Assembly (NCBI RefSeq): GCF_021390515.1
Contig: NZ_JAJUXI010000002.1
Location: forward strand, 558,001-622,000
DNA length: 64,000 nt
From: Dyadobacter sp. CY326
GTDB taxonomy: Bacteria; Bacteroidota; Bacteroidia; Cytophagales; Spirosomataceae
Reading direction: 5' to 3'
Shown: positions 55,824 through 64,000 of the stretch, piece after piece
How the letters are laid out: each line of letters begins with the position of its first letter
How positions within the stretch are numbered: the stretch's first letter is position 1
Translations under genes and position numbers: made by a program
Notes under the pieces: model-generated
What the model saw: the letters and a program-made list of their open reading frames with translations, nothing else
The model's database searches: none
What the model was told of the DNA's origin: nothing

Positions 55824-57266
55824 ATGAAATTAAAATCTACGCTTTTGATGGCGTGTCTGTTATTCGCAGGCATTGCCCATGCTCAGCAACACGCCGAGCA
55901 GGATCATTCCAAATACATTGCACCAGCAGACCCGTTGGTCAAGGAAAAACTCAATAAATGGCAGGACGTCAAGTTTGGACTGCTCATGCATTGGGGAACG
56001 TATAGTCAATGGGGAATTGTCGAATCCTGGTCATTATGCCCTGAGGATGAGGGCTGGTGCGAGCGAAGAGGACCACATTCGCATGATTGGTTTGAATACA
56101 GAAAAGCATATGAAGACATTCCTAAAACCTTTAACCCTGTCAAGTTCAACCCGGAACGCTGGGCGCAGGCGGCCAAAGGAGCTGGCATGAAATATGTCGT
56201 TTTCACAACCAAACATCACGATGGCTTCGCTATGTTCGATTCCAAATACACGGATTACAAAATCACGAACACGCCATTTAAATCCAATCCAAAGGCCAAT
56301 GTGACCAAGGAAGTATTGGCCGCATTTCGCAATCAGGGATTCATGACGGGGACCTATTTCTCCAAACCCGACTGGAACACAGATTCTTACTGGTGGCCAT
56401 ATTTCCCGCCGAAAGACAGAAATGTGTCCTATGATCCCAAAAAGCATCCTGAGCTTTGGAACAAGTTCAAAGACTTCACTTACAATCAGATCGAAGAATT
56501 AATGTCCGATTATGGTTCGGTGGACATTCTCTGGCTCGATGGCGGCTGGGTGAGGCCATTCAGCACCATTGACCCGAATATCAGCTGGCAAAAATCCATT
56601 CCTTATGATCAGGACATTGATATGGCGCGGATTGCTAAAATGGCGAGGTCGCACCAGCCCGGCTTGCTCGTTGTGGATCGGACGGTGACGGGTGAATTTG
56701 AAAATTACGTCACGCCTGAGCAGTCCATTCCGGATCATTACATGTCCATTCCGTGGGAATCCTGCATGACCATGGGCGACTCCTGGTCCTACATTCCGAA
56801 AGAAAACTTCAAGTCAACGCAAAAACTGGTTCATACATTGGTTGATATTGTTGCAAAAGGTGGCAACCTCCTCCTCAATGTTGCACCCGGCCCTGACGGC
56901 GAATGGCACGAAGCGGCTTATCAGCGATTGGAAGAAATTGGAAAATGGATGAATGTCAACAGCATCGGAATCTACGAAACGAAACCACTCGCTCCTTACC
57001 GCGCCGGGAAATGGGCTTATACCAAAAAAGGAAGCACAACTTATGCATTTTATCTCGCCGAAGCCGATGAAAAACTTCCAACAACATTAAAACCCGAAGG
57101 CCTAACGCTAGCCGACAACGCGAAAATCAATCTCGCAGGAAACAAAAAAGCGTTAAAAGTCAAAGCAGGAAGCATTGAAATCTCAACAAAAACAGCCACC
57201 GAAATCGGTCAGCAGCCGGCTTATTTGTTTGTTATTAATGAGGATTTGGGTGGGAACGATTTGTAG
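55824..57266 (+). CDS. GH29 alpha-L-fucosidase (subtype A-like)
   Basis: 480 residues with a signal peptide (about 1-20, ending IAHAQ). Family marks are KFGLLMHWGTYSQWG (about 51-65), YVVFTTKHHDGFAMFDSKYTDY (about 129-150; HHDGF) and GSVDILWLDGGWV (about 231-243) with the nucleophile Asp in LDG. It releases L-fucose from glycans in the periplasm or at the cell surface. The C-terminal 60 residues form a small beta domain. It follows the glycosylasparaginase by 23 bases. Its 3' end overlaps an opposite-strand toxin gene by 46 bases. Confidence 0.94.
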   Translation: MKLKSTLLMACLLFAGIAHAQQHAEQDHSKYIAPADPLVKEKLNKWQDVKFGLLMHWGTYSQWGIVESWSLCPEDEGWCERRGPHSHDWFEYRKAYEDIPKTFNPVKFNPERWAQAAKGAGMKYVVFTTKHHDGFAMFDSKYTDYKITNTPFKSNPKANVTKEVLAAFRNQGFMTGTYFSKPDWNTDSYWWPYFPPKDRNVSYDPKKHPELWNKFKDFTYNQIEELMSDYGSVDILWLDGGWVRPFSTIDPNISWQKSIPYDQDIDMARIAKMARSHQPGLLVVDRTVTGEFENYVTPEQSIPDHYMSIPWESCMTMGDSWSYIPKENFKSTQKLVHTLVDIVAKGGNLLLNVAPGPDGEWHEAAYQRLEEIGKWMNVNSIGIYETKPLAPYRAGKWAYTKKGSTTYAFYLAEADEKLPTTLKPEGLTLADNAKINLAGNKKALKVKAGSIEISTKTATEIGQQPAYLFVINEDLGGNDL

Positions 57267-57523
57267 ATGCTGCCCCGACTCATGATCCGTAACAAAGTAA
57301 CATCTGGGTGGATGCACTCAATGCCTATACGCCAGTCACCTACGCGAATTCGAAAATAGTTTTCACCATTTTTTTGACCTTCCATCCGTCTGTAATCGAG
57401 ACCGGAGCTTTCCAGGTTTTCAGCGGTTTCCAAGACGGATATAATGTCAAAGACCTTTCGTTGAATATCTTTTGGTGTGCTTTTTAAATCCTTACCAAAC
57501 CGTTTAACATATTGAACTACCAT
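57221..57523 (-). CDS. RelE/ParE-type toxin
   Basis: 100 residues. The ParE/RelE fold is indicated by FGKDLKSTPKDIQRKVFDIISVLE (helices), then LDYRRMEGQKNGENYFRIRVGDWRIGIE (beta sheet with Arg residues) and VTLLRIMSRGSIYKSFP. It probably cuts mRNA at the ribosome or inhibits gyrase; the family cannot be separated here. Its C-terminus lies within the fucosidase gene, convergent by 46 bases. It overlaps the antitoxin gene by 7 bases. Confidence 0.8.
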   Translation of the reverse strand: MVVQYVKRFGKDLKSTPKDIQRKVFDIISVLETAENLESSGLDYRRMEGQKNGENYFRIRVGDWRIGIECIHPDVTLLRIMSRGSIYKSFPPKSSLITNK

Positions 57524-57804
57524 CCTAATTCCCTCTTCAAATCAGCAATAGGCATTTTAGGTTCGTTCGGCTTGGCTCTCAGGATTTCTAGGAAGAAATA
57601 ATCTTCCAGCTTTTCGTTCTCTATTATGGCCAATATCTGCTTCATCTCATGCTCTGTCCAGTTCCCGCGCTGCTTTTTAACGCTAAATGTCGGGGCGGCC
57701 ATGCCCATTTGCTCCGCGAGAAAGGCATTTTTATAACCAGACTTATTGATCAGGGCGCCCATGTTCTTTTTTAATTGCATGTAATTTTCGATGATTTCTA
57801 ACAT
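57517..57804 (-). CDS. Helix-turn-helix antitoxin
   Basis: 95 residues. A Xre/Cro-like helix-turn-helix runs through LINKSGYKNAFLAEQMGMAAPTFSVKKQRGNWTEHEMKQIL (about 18-58): AFLAEQMGMAAPTFSVKK supplies the two DNA helices. The C-terminus (PNEPKMPIADLKRELGW) would cover the toxin. It is the first gene of the pair and overlaps the toxin by 7 bases. It probably represses its own promoter in the 57805-58015 gap. Confidence 0.78.
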   Translation of the reverse strand: MLEIIENYMQLKKNMGALINKSGYKNAFLAEQMGMAAPTFSVKKQRGNWTEHEMKQILAIIENEKLEDYFFLEILRAKPNEPKMPIADLKRELGW

Positions 57805-58015
57805 AATTAATTTAAATATGAACGTTGCTTATTTCAAATCTATAAAATTTTATTAACCTTTTTGTTATGCTTTCCAACATTGGCGTTGTGCTTCCCCGTA
57901 ACATTTCTTTTAAAAATTAACAACCCAACCAAAAATTAGCGATCTGTTGCAAAAAAACCGATCTTCACTTTCCAAATTTCTCCTGACTCTTTTTACCTAA
58001 TATTCATCGCTCACA

Positions 58016-59479
58016 ATGATCAAACCGTTAGCCGCACTTTTCTTTTTAACGACTTTAAACGCCTTTGCGCAAACTCCTCCTAAGCCTTATGGCGCATTGC
58101 CGGCGCCGCGACAAGTTGCCTGGCATGAGACCGAAGTTTATGGCATTATGCACTTCACGCCGACGACTTTTGAGAATAAGGAATGGGGATTTGGCGACGC
58201 CGATCCGAAAACATTCAACCCAAGTGATTTCAATGCCGAACAAATTATTCTGGCTGCCAAAGCGGGCGGATTAAAGGGAATTGTGCTCGTAGCGAAACAC
58301 CACGATGGCTTCGCATTGTGGCCAACCAAAACAACGGATTATAACATTTCAAAAAGCCCTTTCCGCGGCGGGAAAGGCGATTTGGTTAAAGAAGTTGCCG
58401 ACGCAGCGCGGAAGCACGGATTAAAATTTGGCGTTTACTGCTCGCCCTGGGACCGGAACAGCGCAAAATACGGAACGCCTGATTATCTGGCACTTTACCG
58501 TGAGCAGCTTCGTGAGCTTTACACCAATTACGGCGAGCTTTTTATGTCTTGGCACGACGGCGCTAATGGCGGCGACGGTTACTATGGCGGGGCGAGAGAA
58601 AAACGCGCGATCGACAACACAACTTACTATCAATGGGACTCGACCTGGACGAATTTAACCCGCAAATTGCAACCGACTGCCAGCATTTTCAGCGACATTG
58701 GCTGGGATGTGCGTTGGGCGGGAAATGAAGACGGGAGCGTGAACGAAACTTCCTGGGCAACATTGACACCCAAACCTTCGGAAGGACAAAACGTAGCCGT
58801 GCCTGGACAAGCCAATGCAACAGAAAATCCGGGCGGAACAAGAAATGGGAAGTTCTGGATTCCGGCTGAATGCGATGTCCCGTTGCGCAAAGGCTGGTTT
58901 TATCACCCCAACGAAAAACCGAAAACGCCGGAAAAACTGTTCGATCTTTACTTAAAAAGCGTGGGCCGAGGCGCAGCACTTGATCTTGGCCTCGCGCCGG
59001 ATACACGCGGTCAACTGCATGAGGACGATGTTGCTGCATTGAAGTCGTTTGGCGATCACGTTAAGCAAACATTCGCGACTAATTTGATCGCGCGCGCTGG
59101 CTCCAAAGCCGTTAATGTGCGCGGTTACAATTCAATTTACAGCGCAAAAAATATTCTGGACGGAAAACCCGAAACTTACTGGGCGACAGACGAAGATTTC
59201 AAAACGCCGGAAGTGGTCATTGACCTGAGCCAGCCTATTACATTCGATATCATCAGTTTACAAGAGTTCATCAAGCTCGGCCAACGCATTGAAGAATTTG
59301 CTGTCGATAGCTGGGACGGCAATGCATGGAAAGAAATTCACAAGGGAACCAGCATCGGCGCGAAGCGCATTGTGAAACTTTCGACACCCGTTACGACCCA
59401 AAAAGTAAAACTAAGAATCACAAAATCTCCGGTAAGCGTGGCCATCAGCGAGTTTGGCGTTTACAAGGATTCGGAATAA
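58016..59479 (+). CDS. GH29 alpha-L-fucosidase (subtype B-like) with F5/8 type C domain
   Basis: 487 residues with a signal peptide (about 1-18, ending NAFAQ). Catalytic domain marks are VYGIMHFTPTTFENKEWGFGD (about 41-61), GIVLVAKHHDGFALWPTKTTDY (about 88-109) and LFMSWHDGANGGDGYYGG (about 177-194); the DGANGG context is typical of subtype B, which cuts alpha-1,3/1,4-linked fucose of Lewis-type antennae. The C-terminal ~140 residues (from about 350: ARAGSKAVNVRGYNSIYSAKNI) form an F5/8 C carbohydrate-binding domain. A strong terminator follows. Confidence 0.94.
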   Translation: MIKPLAALFFLTTLNAFAQTPPKPYGALPAPRQVAWHETEVYGIMHFTPTTFENKEWGFGDADPKTFNPSDFNAEQIILAAKAGGLKGIVLVAKHHDGFALWPTKTTDYNISKSPFRGGKGDLVKEVADAARKHGLKFGVYCSPWDRNSAKYGTPDYLALYREQLRELYTNYGELFMSWHDGANGGDGYYGGAREKRAIDNTTYYQWDSTWTNLTRKLQPTASIFSDIGWDVRWAGNEDGSVNETSWATLTPKPSEGQNVAVPGQANATENPGGTRNGKFWIPAECDVPLRKGWFYHPNEKPKTPEKLFDLYLKSVGRGAALDLGLAPDTRGQLHEDDVAALKSFGDHVKQTFATNLIARAGSKAVNVRGYNSIYSAKNILDGKPETYWATDEDFKTPEVVIDLSQPITFDIISLQEFIKLGQRIEEFAVDSWDGNAWKEIHKGTSIGAKRIVKLSTPVTTQKVKLRITKSPVSVAISEFGVYKDSE

Positions 59480-59500
59480 ATTAAAGCATCATTTTCGTTA

Positions 59501-59535
59501 AAAAAGTCACATCCAAAGGGTGTGACTTTTTGTTT
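59501..59535 (+). terminator. Terminator after the second fucosidase
   Basis: AAAAAGTCACA (59501-59511) and TGTGACTTTTT (59521-59531) form an 11-base stem with a 9-base loop and a T-run that extends to 59535. It closes the fucosidase gene before the sigma-factor promoter. Confidence 0.85.
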
Positions 59536-59633
59536 TAAGCACATTATAAACTGTCTTTTTGTAGAATAAAACAATAAAATTTTGTTATTCCAATATTCGG
59601 CAAAACACTATTTTATATCTAATACGCATTGCC

Positions 59634-59641
59634 TAATTTTG
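59634..59641 (+). promoter_or_regulatory. -7 box candidate of the ECF sigma gene
   Basis: TAATTTTG matches TAnnTTTG, 29 bases before the TTG start of the sigma gene. A TTTT at about 20 bases upstream (59611-59614) is a weak -33 match. Confidence 0.35.
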
Positions 59642-59669
59642 AATAGATCAGCATTCTGAACTCATTCAA

Positions 59670-60275
59670 TTGGCTCATTTTTCCAAACATACTGATGATG
59701 CGACGCTTTGGAATTACTTCCGCAGCGGGGACGAAAATGCTTACACCGAACTTGCGAGCCGTTATTATCGCACACTTATTCAATATGGTCAGCGGTTTAC
59801 TTCCAACATGCAGGTTATCGAGGACATATTGCAGGATCTGTTAATCCATCTTTGGCTGCACCGCGAATCCATTAATGATACGCCTTCCGTTAAGTTTTAT
59901 CTGATCAAATCATTCCGCCACCGCATTCTCAAATCCATTAAGCCGCTTTCCGGAGAAGTTGAGCTCACGGATCAGTTTGATGACGCCTATGCTGAGCATT
60001 CGGGAGAAGATTTTATGATTCAAAACGAAACGGCATACGCGCTTGAAAAGCAATTGAAAACCATTGTCGAGCAGTTGCCGACGCGTCAGCAGGAAGTTAT
60101 TTATCTCCGTTTCTTCCAAAATCTGCAACCCGAAGAAATTGGCGGATTGCTTTCCATTAACCCGCAATCTGTCAGCAACATCATCCAGCGTGCGTTGCAC
60201 AATCTCCGCAAAAGATGGGTTTCTCCACCTCCCTATTTAGCTTTTCTATTTGCGTTTACCCAAATTTTATACTAA
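59670..60275 (+). CDS. ECF-type RNA polymerase sigma factor, TTG start
   Basis: 201 residues starting with TTG at 59670; no in-frame ATG exists near the start and a stop lies ten codons upstream. Region 2 is RSGDENAYTELASRYYRTLIQYGQRFT and VIEDILQDLLIHLWLHRES (DNA and -10 contacts); region 4 is LEKQLKTIVEQLPTRQQEVIYLRFFQNLQPEEIGGLLSINPQSVSNIIQRALHNLRKR, a helix-turn-helix. It redirects RNA polymerase when freed from its anti-sigma partner FecR, encoded 84 bases downstream. The rare start may keep levels low. Confidence 0.92.
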   Translation: MAHFSKHTDDATLWNYFRSGDENAYTELASRYYRTLIQYGQRFTSNMQVIEDILQDLLIHLWLHRESINDTPSVKFYLIKSFRHRILKSIKPLSGEVELTDQFDDAYAEHSGEDFMIQNETAYALEKQLKTIVEQLPTRQQEVIYLRFFQNLQPEEIGGLLSINPQSVSNIIQRALHNLRKRWVSPPPYLAFLFAFTQILY

Positions 60276-60300
60276 TCCTTATTTAAAATAAAAAATAATC

Positions 60301-60336
60301 TATCCCAAGTGAGTATTTCACCGTTATAATGGGATA
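60301..60336 (+). repeat. Inverted repeat between the sigma factor and anti-sigma genes
   Basis: TATCCCA (60301-60307) and TGGGATA (60330-60336) are perfect inverted repeats, with a second pair GTGA (60309-60312) and TCAC (60318-60321) inside, so RNA or DNA could fold as a two-part stem. It has no T-run for termination and lies 24 bases before the fecR start; an autoregulatory or RNA-stability role is possible. Confidence 0.35.
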
Positions 60337-60359
60337 ATGTAAAAAAGCACATTCCTAAT

Positions 60360-61481
60360 ATGCATTCCAATCCATCCGCAGACTTGCAAAACCTGCTCGG
60401 TAATCCCCAATTTGTCGCGTGGGCAAAAGGCGGGCGCCCGGAAGATGATGGACTCTGGATGCAATGGGCGGCTGGGCATCAAGAACGGCAGGACACGATT
60501 TCAACGGCAAAAGAAATTGTAAATGCCATGGACTTTCCAGTGAATCAGCTGACGGATGAGCACATTTCGGACCGGGTTGCTCTGGCGTTGCGCACAGCGA
60601 AACGCATTGAAAAAGAGCAGGAAGCCAGGCCCACGCATGCGCTTGGCAACATTCATTTTTCAAACTGGAACATTGCCGCCACTGCGATTATTCTCCTGGG
60701 ACTCGGATTGGCTTTGTTTGGAATTTACACGAGAGGATATCTTAACACACGTGCTGAAACGAGTTTTGCCAAAGCAGCAAGTGCCAATGAATTCGCAGAA
60801 ATTGTCAATAAAAGTCTGGCTGTCAAATATGTTCGGCTGTCTGACGGAAGTGCCATTGTGCTGCAAAAGAACAGCAGCGTGCGTTTCCCAAAGCATTTTA
60901 AGAAAACACAAAGAGAAGTTTTTCTTACCGGCGAAGCATTTTTTGAGGTTACCAAAAATCCGGAACAGCCGTTTTTTGTGTATGCCAATGAGTTGATCGC
61001 AAAGGTTCACGGGACGAGTTTCAGCATTAAAGCAGGGGAAAATGATTCGAATGTGATTGTGGCTGTGAAGACAGGAAAGGTTTCTGTATTTACAAAAAAC
61101 GATGCGAAAGCGAGCCAATATCAAAAAGACAAGAACTTGGAAGCACTTCTGCTAACGCCTAACCAGCAGGCCACATTCGAGCGCAGCCAGTTGAAGCTGA
61201 CACGGCTCCCTCTACGAAGCCCGACTTTGTTGAACATTCCGATTGAGAACCAGGCATTTAATTATATAGAGACGCCGGTTCGAGATGTTTTTGAAGCATT
61301 GGAAAAAGCCTATGGCATTCGCATTGATTTCAACAAAGACACAATGGCACATTGCAGCATCACCGCGACCTTGGGCGACGAGCCTTTGGAAAACAAATTG
61401 AAATGGATTTGCACCATTCTGGAAGCCGAATATGCTGTAAATGAAGATAAAGTAACCATTAAAGGAAACCCTTGTAACTAA
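60360..61481 (+). CDS. FecR-type anti-sigma factor
   Basis: 373 residues. A cytoplasmic N-terminal part (1-100, a sigma-binding region), one membrane span (about 102-123, NIAATAIILLGLGLALFGIY), a periplasmic FecR domain (about 155-235: YVRLSDGSAIVLQKNSSVRF, FLTGEAFFEVTKNPEQPFFV) and a C-terminal DUF4974 domain (about 305-370: RDVFEALEKAYGIRIDF). It holds the ECF sigma factor and releases it after a signal from the outer-membrane receptor downstream. Confidence 0.92.
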   Translation: MHSNPSADLQNLLGNPQFVAWAKGGRPEDDGLWMQWAAGHQERQDTISTAKEIVNAMDFPVNQLTDEHISDRVALALRTAKRIEKEQEARPTHALGNIHFSNWNIAATAIILLGLGLALFGIYTRGYLNTRAETSFAKAASANEFAEIVNKSLAVKYVRLSDGSAIVLQKNSSVRFPKHFKKTQREVFLTGEAFFEVTKNPEQPFFVYANELIAKVHGTSFSIKAGENDSNVIVAVKTGKVSVFTKNDAKASQYQKDKNLEALLLTPNQQATFERSQLKLTRLPLRSPTLLNIPIENQAFNYIETPVRDVFEALEKAYGIRIDFNKDTMAHCSITATLGDEPLENKLKWICTILEAEYAVNEDKVTIKGNPCN

Positions 61482-61650
61482 TTTTTCACCTAAACCAAAC
61501 CATTTGACCTAAAACGAAAAAGGTGAACAATGCGTCAACATCATTCACCCTGTAACAACCCCCTCTCTATGCTGGCGCTAAGAATAAATCCCAAGGGATT
61601 AAGGGAATTATTTTGCTGATTTTTTAATGACCACCAAAACAAACAAAAGT

Positions 61651-64000
61651 ATGAAAAAAACCTTTTACTGGCAGAAACACCTGCTCAAAATTATGAGAAT
61701 CAGCCTCATACAAATGTTGATCATTACCATGTTCTCGGGACTTTCGGTTGCTTTCGACGGCTTTGGCCAGGAAGTGCTGAACCGCAGACTGACGATCAAC
61801 ATTAAGGAACAGAAGATCGGAGCAGCACTGAACCAGATCGGAAAATTATCGGGTGTCAATTTCATGTACAGCCCGGAATTGATCCGCTCACAACGCACGG
61901 TAACTTTCAGTGCAAAAGAAGAAAAACTGGAAGCGATCCTGGAAAACTTTCTGACACCGCTTCAAGTCACTTATGAAGTGTCGGGCAAGCAAATCTTACT
62001 AAAAAGAGCTTCGGCAAAACCGGGACAAACGCAGGCTCAGCCAGAATCCTCAGGTTCATCCATTAAAACGACCCAACCCGTTGACGTACCCGTGAAAGGA
62101 CAGGTTAAGGATGCGACTGGCTCAACCGTTCCAGGCGCAACCGTGGTTCTGAAAGGCAGTTCATCAGTGGGAACGACGTCCGATGCGGACGGCGCATTTA
62201 CATTGAATGTGCCTGATGGCAGCACAACATTGGTCGTTTCATCCATTGGTTATCTGACTATGGAAGTGGACATTACCAACAAGTCGATGGTGGAAATTAC
62301 GTTGCAATCGGACGTGAAGGCGTTGAGTGAAGTGGTTGTAACCGGATATTCATCCCAATCAAAAAGAGACATTACGGGCGCAGTTTCCACGGTTGACGCT
62401 GTGGAATTGACCAAAGTTGCGGCTCCCAACGTTGCCCAGCAGTTACAGGGACGCGTTGCGGGTGTGACCGTTACATCCAACAACAGTCCGGGTGGCGAAG
62501 CGACTGTTCGTATCCGAGGTTTTGGAACAATCAACAATAATGATCCATTGTACGTGATCGACGGTGTGCCTACAAAAGGTGGCTTAAACAGCATTAACCC
62601 AAATAACATTGAGTCCATGCAAGTGCTGAAAGATGCGTCTTCCGCTTCTATTTATGGTTCAAGGGCGGCGAATGGTGTCATCATTATCACCACGAAAAAA
62701 GGAAAAGCAGGCGCGCCAAGATTTACTTTCAACTCACGCGCTGGTTTGCAAACCGGAAAAGTGGATCTGGATTTGATCAAAGATCCGCAGCAATTTGGTG
62801 ACCTGCTCTGGACGCAGCGCAAAAATGCGGGCGTGCTGACGAACGGAAAGCCTTCGCATCAGCAATATGGCAATGGCGACAATGCAGTGGTTCCGGATTA
62901 CATCCTGGCTGGATCGAGCTATGGCCTTTTTGAAGGAGATCCAAAAGTGAATCCTTCGCTGTACAATTACAACCGCGCAGGTTTTTACCAAATCGTAAAA
63001 GCAAACAAGGAAGGAACCGACTGGCATAAAGAAATTCTTCGTCCGGCCGCTATCCAGGAATACAATGTGGGTGCAACCGGCGGATCGGAAACAGGACGCT
63101 ATGCGGTCTCATTCAACTATTTTAAGCAAGATGGTGTGCTGATCCACACTTCGTTTAACCGTTATTCTTTGCGTTCAAACACCGAATTCAGTTTCAAAAA
63201 ACGCATTCGTTTGGGTGAAAACCTGGAAGTGAGTTACACAGAGAACAAAGGATATTATAACAACAACGGAACTGCGAGCTCGGCCAATAACCAAGATGGC
63301 AACCCGGTCGGAAACGGTTATCGTATCCCGTCGATCATTCCGGTTTATGACATTATGGGCAACTTCGCAGCAACCAGAGCGGCTGGTCTTGGACCTGCAA
63401 CCAACCCGGTGGCGCAGCTTTGGAGATCAAGAAAAAACCAGACAAACAACTTCCGCGCATTTGGTAATGCATATCTTGAAGTGGATATCCTCAAAGATCT
63501 GACAGCAAAATCAAGCATCGGACTTGACCTTACGGCTGCGAATCGCGTGGGTTACACATTGCTGGATATGGAAGAAGCAGAAATTGAGGCTGCCAATGCA
63601 TTGACCAACGCAAATGCCTACGACATCAACTGGACATGGTCTAACACGCTGAATTATAACAAAACATTTGCGAATGTTCACAAGTTGGGCGTGCTTTTGG
63701 GAACAGAGGCGATCAAAGGAACAGGTCGTGATTTCACTGCAACAAGAACTACTTTCTTCTCGGAAGATCCTCAGTATATGTTCCTTAGCTCAGGAACGGC
63801 AGGAATTGCCAACACTGGGGCAGGTTATGAGTGGGCATTGTTTTCGATTTTTGGTAAAATCAATTATTCTCTGAAAGACCGCTATTTGCTTGAAGCGACC
63901 GTGCGTCGCGATGGTTCATCTCGTTTTGGACAAAACAATCGTTATGGAACATTCCCTGCATTCAGCGCGGGATGGAGACTTTCGGAAGAAGCGTTTTTGA
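61651..64000 (+). CDS. SusC/RagA-type TonB receptor with STN domain, partial
   Basis: Reading from the ATG at 61651, 783 codons stay open to the right edge, so the C-terminal barrel part is missing. Domains: signal peptide or anchor (about 1-40), STN signalling domain (about 45-125: LTINIKEQKIGAALNQIG), CarboxypepD_reg sandwich (about 148-225), TonB-box-like EVVVTGYSS, plug with LQGRVAGVTVTSNNSPGG, RGFGTINNNDPLYVIDGVP and SIYGSRAANGVIIITTKKG, then barrel. The STN domain ties it to the FecR/ECF pair upstream. It imports a glycan or its fragments with a SusD partner that should lie just to the right. Confidence 0.93.
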   Translation, partial: MKKTFYWQKHLLKIMRISLIQMLIITMFSGLSVAFDGFGQEVLNRRLTINIKEQKIGAALNQIGKLSGVNFMYSPELIRSQRTVTFSAKEEKLEAILENFLTPLQVTYEVSGKQILLKRASAKPGQTQAQPESSGSSIKTTQPVDVPVKGQVKDATGSTVPGATVVLKGSSSVGTTSDADGAFTLNVPDGSTTLVVSSIGYLTMEVDITNKSMVEITLQSDVKALSEVVVTGYSSQSKRDITGAVSTVDAVELTKVAAPNVAQQLQGRVAGVTVTSNNSPGGEATVRIRGFGTINNNDPLYVIDGVPTKGGLNSINPNNIESMQVLKDASSASIYGSRAANGVIIITTKKGKAGAPRFTFNSRAGLQTGKVDLDLIKDPQQFGDLLWTQRKNAGVLTNGKPSHQQYGNGDNAVVPDYILAGSSYGLFEGDPKVNPSLYNYNRAGFYQIVKANKEGTDWHKEILRPAAIQEYNVGATGGSETGRYAVSFNYFKQDGVLIHTSFNRYSLRSNTEFSFKKRIRLGENLEVSYTENKGYYNNNGTASSANNQDGNPVGNGYRIPSIIPVYDIMGNFAATRAAGLGPATNPVAQLWRSRKNQTNNFRAFGNAYLEVDILKDLTAKSSIGLDLTAANRVGYTLLDMEEAEIEAANALTNANAYDINWTWSNTLNYNKTFANVHKLGVLLGTEAIKGTGRDFTATRTTFFSEDPQYMFLSSGTAGIANTGAGYEWALFSIFGKINYSLKDRYLLEATVRRDGSSRFGQNNRYGTFPAFSAGWRLSEEAFL

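Noticed and set aside
61482..61650. Inverted repeat TTCACCT/AGGTGAA before the SusC gene
   Set aside because: Only 7 bases with a 29-base spacer; it lacks a T-run and I could not tie it to an ECF promoter, so it may be chance.

Overview
The window reads as chromosomal DNA of a Bacteroidota bacterium of the order Cytophagales, most like Dyadobacter or a close relative. The signs are a SusC/RagA-type TonB receptor with an STN domain, FecR/ECF regulation, DUF5686, DUF4833, DUF4403 and DUF2279 proteins, serine palmitoyltransferase, promoter boxes of the TAnnTTTG type, few Shine-Dalgarno sites and a rather dense gene layout. The genus is inferred from style, not proven. I see no tRNA or rRNA gene, CRISPR array, insertion sequence or prophage. 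One structural RNA is present: RNase P RNA, at about 44086-44490.

Region 1 (1-11639, all minus strand) is a long lipid block. Serine palmitoyltransferase, a GNAT-fold protein and an NAD-dependent epimerase-like reductase overlap by 4 bases each and match the three enzyme classes of bacterial ceramide synthesis. After a DUF5686 outer-membrane protein come a nucleotidyltransferase, an ATP-grasp enzyme, a CDP-alcohol phosphatidyltransferase, a flippase-like membrane protein, a HAD hydrolase, a PfkB-type kinase and a DUF4833 protein. I read the second half as a polar head-group pathway, possibly using inositol, that could serve the ceramide made by the first half. This is the best candidate for an undescribed system.

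Region 2 (12089-18474) is a TetR-TolC-adaptor-RND efflux operon with palindromic operator candidates. Region 3 (18488-22942) holds acetate kinase, phosphotransacetylase and ApbE. Region 4 (23089-31317) has small membrane proteins, an exported amidase, a polytopic membrane protein, a possible polysaccharide-lyase-like exported protein, a secreted conserved protein, a GNAT and a VapBC-type toxin-antitoxin pair.

Region 5 (31332-44025) is mostly housekeeping: lpxB, queD, hldD, a solitary sufB, a CPA2 antiporter, a D-cysteine desulfhydrase/ACC deaminase homologue, an RluD-type pseudouridine synthase, rpsP-rimM-trmD and an OmpA protein. Region 6 (44086-54423) holds rnpB, a DUF4403 lipoprotein, an Smr-domain protein, DUF2279, a von Willebrand-like membrane protein, fabG, an SDR, an ABC ATPase/permease pair and a glycosyltransferase-like protein.

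Region 7 (54645-64000) looks like a small N-glycan or fucosylated-glycan locus. It has a Tat-exported glycosylasparaginase, two GH29 fucosidases of different subtypes separated by a RelE/HTH toxin-antitoxin pair, then ECF sigma, FecR anti-sigma and an STN-containing SusC receptor that runs off the right edge.
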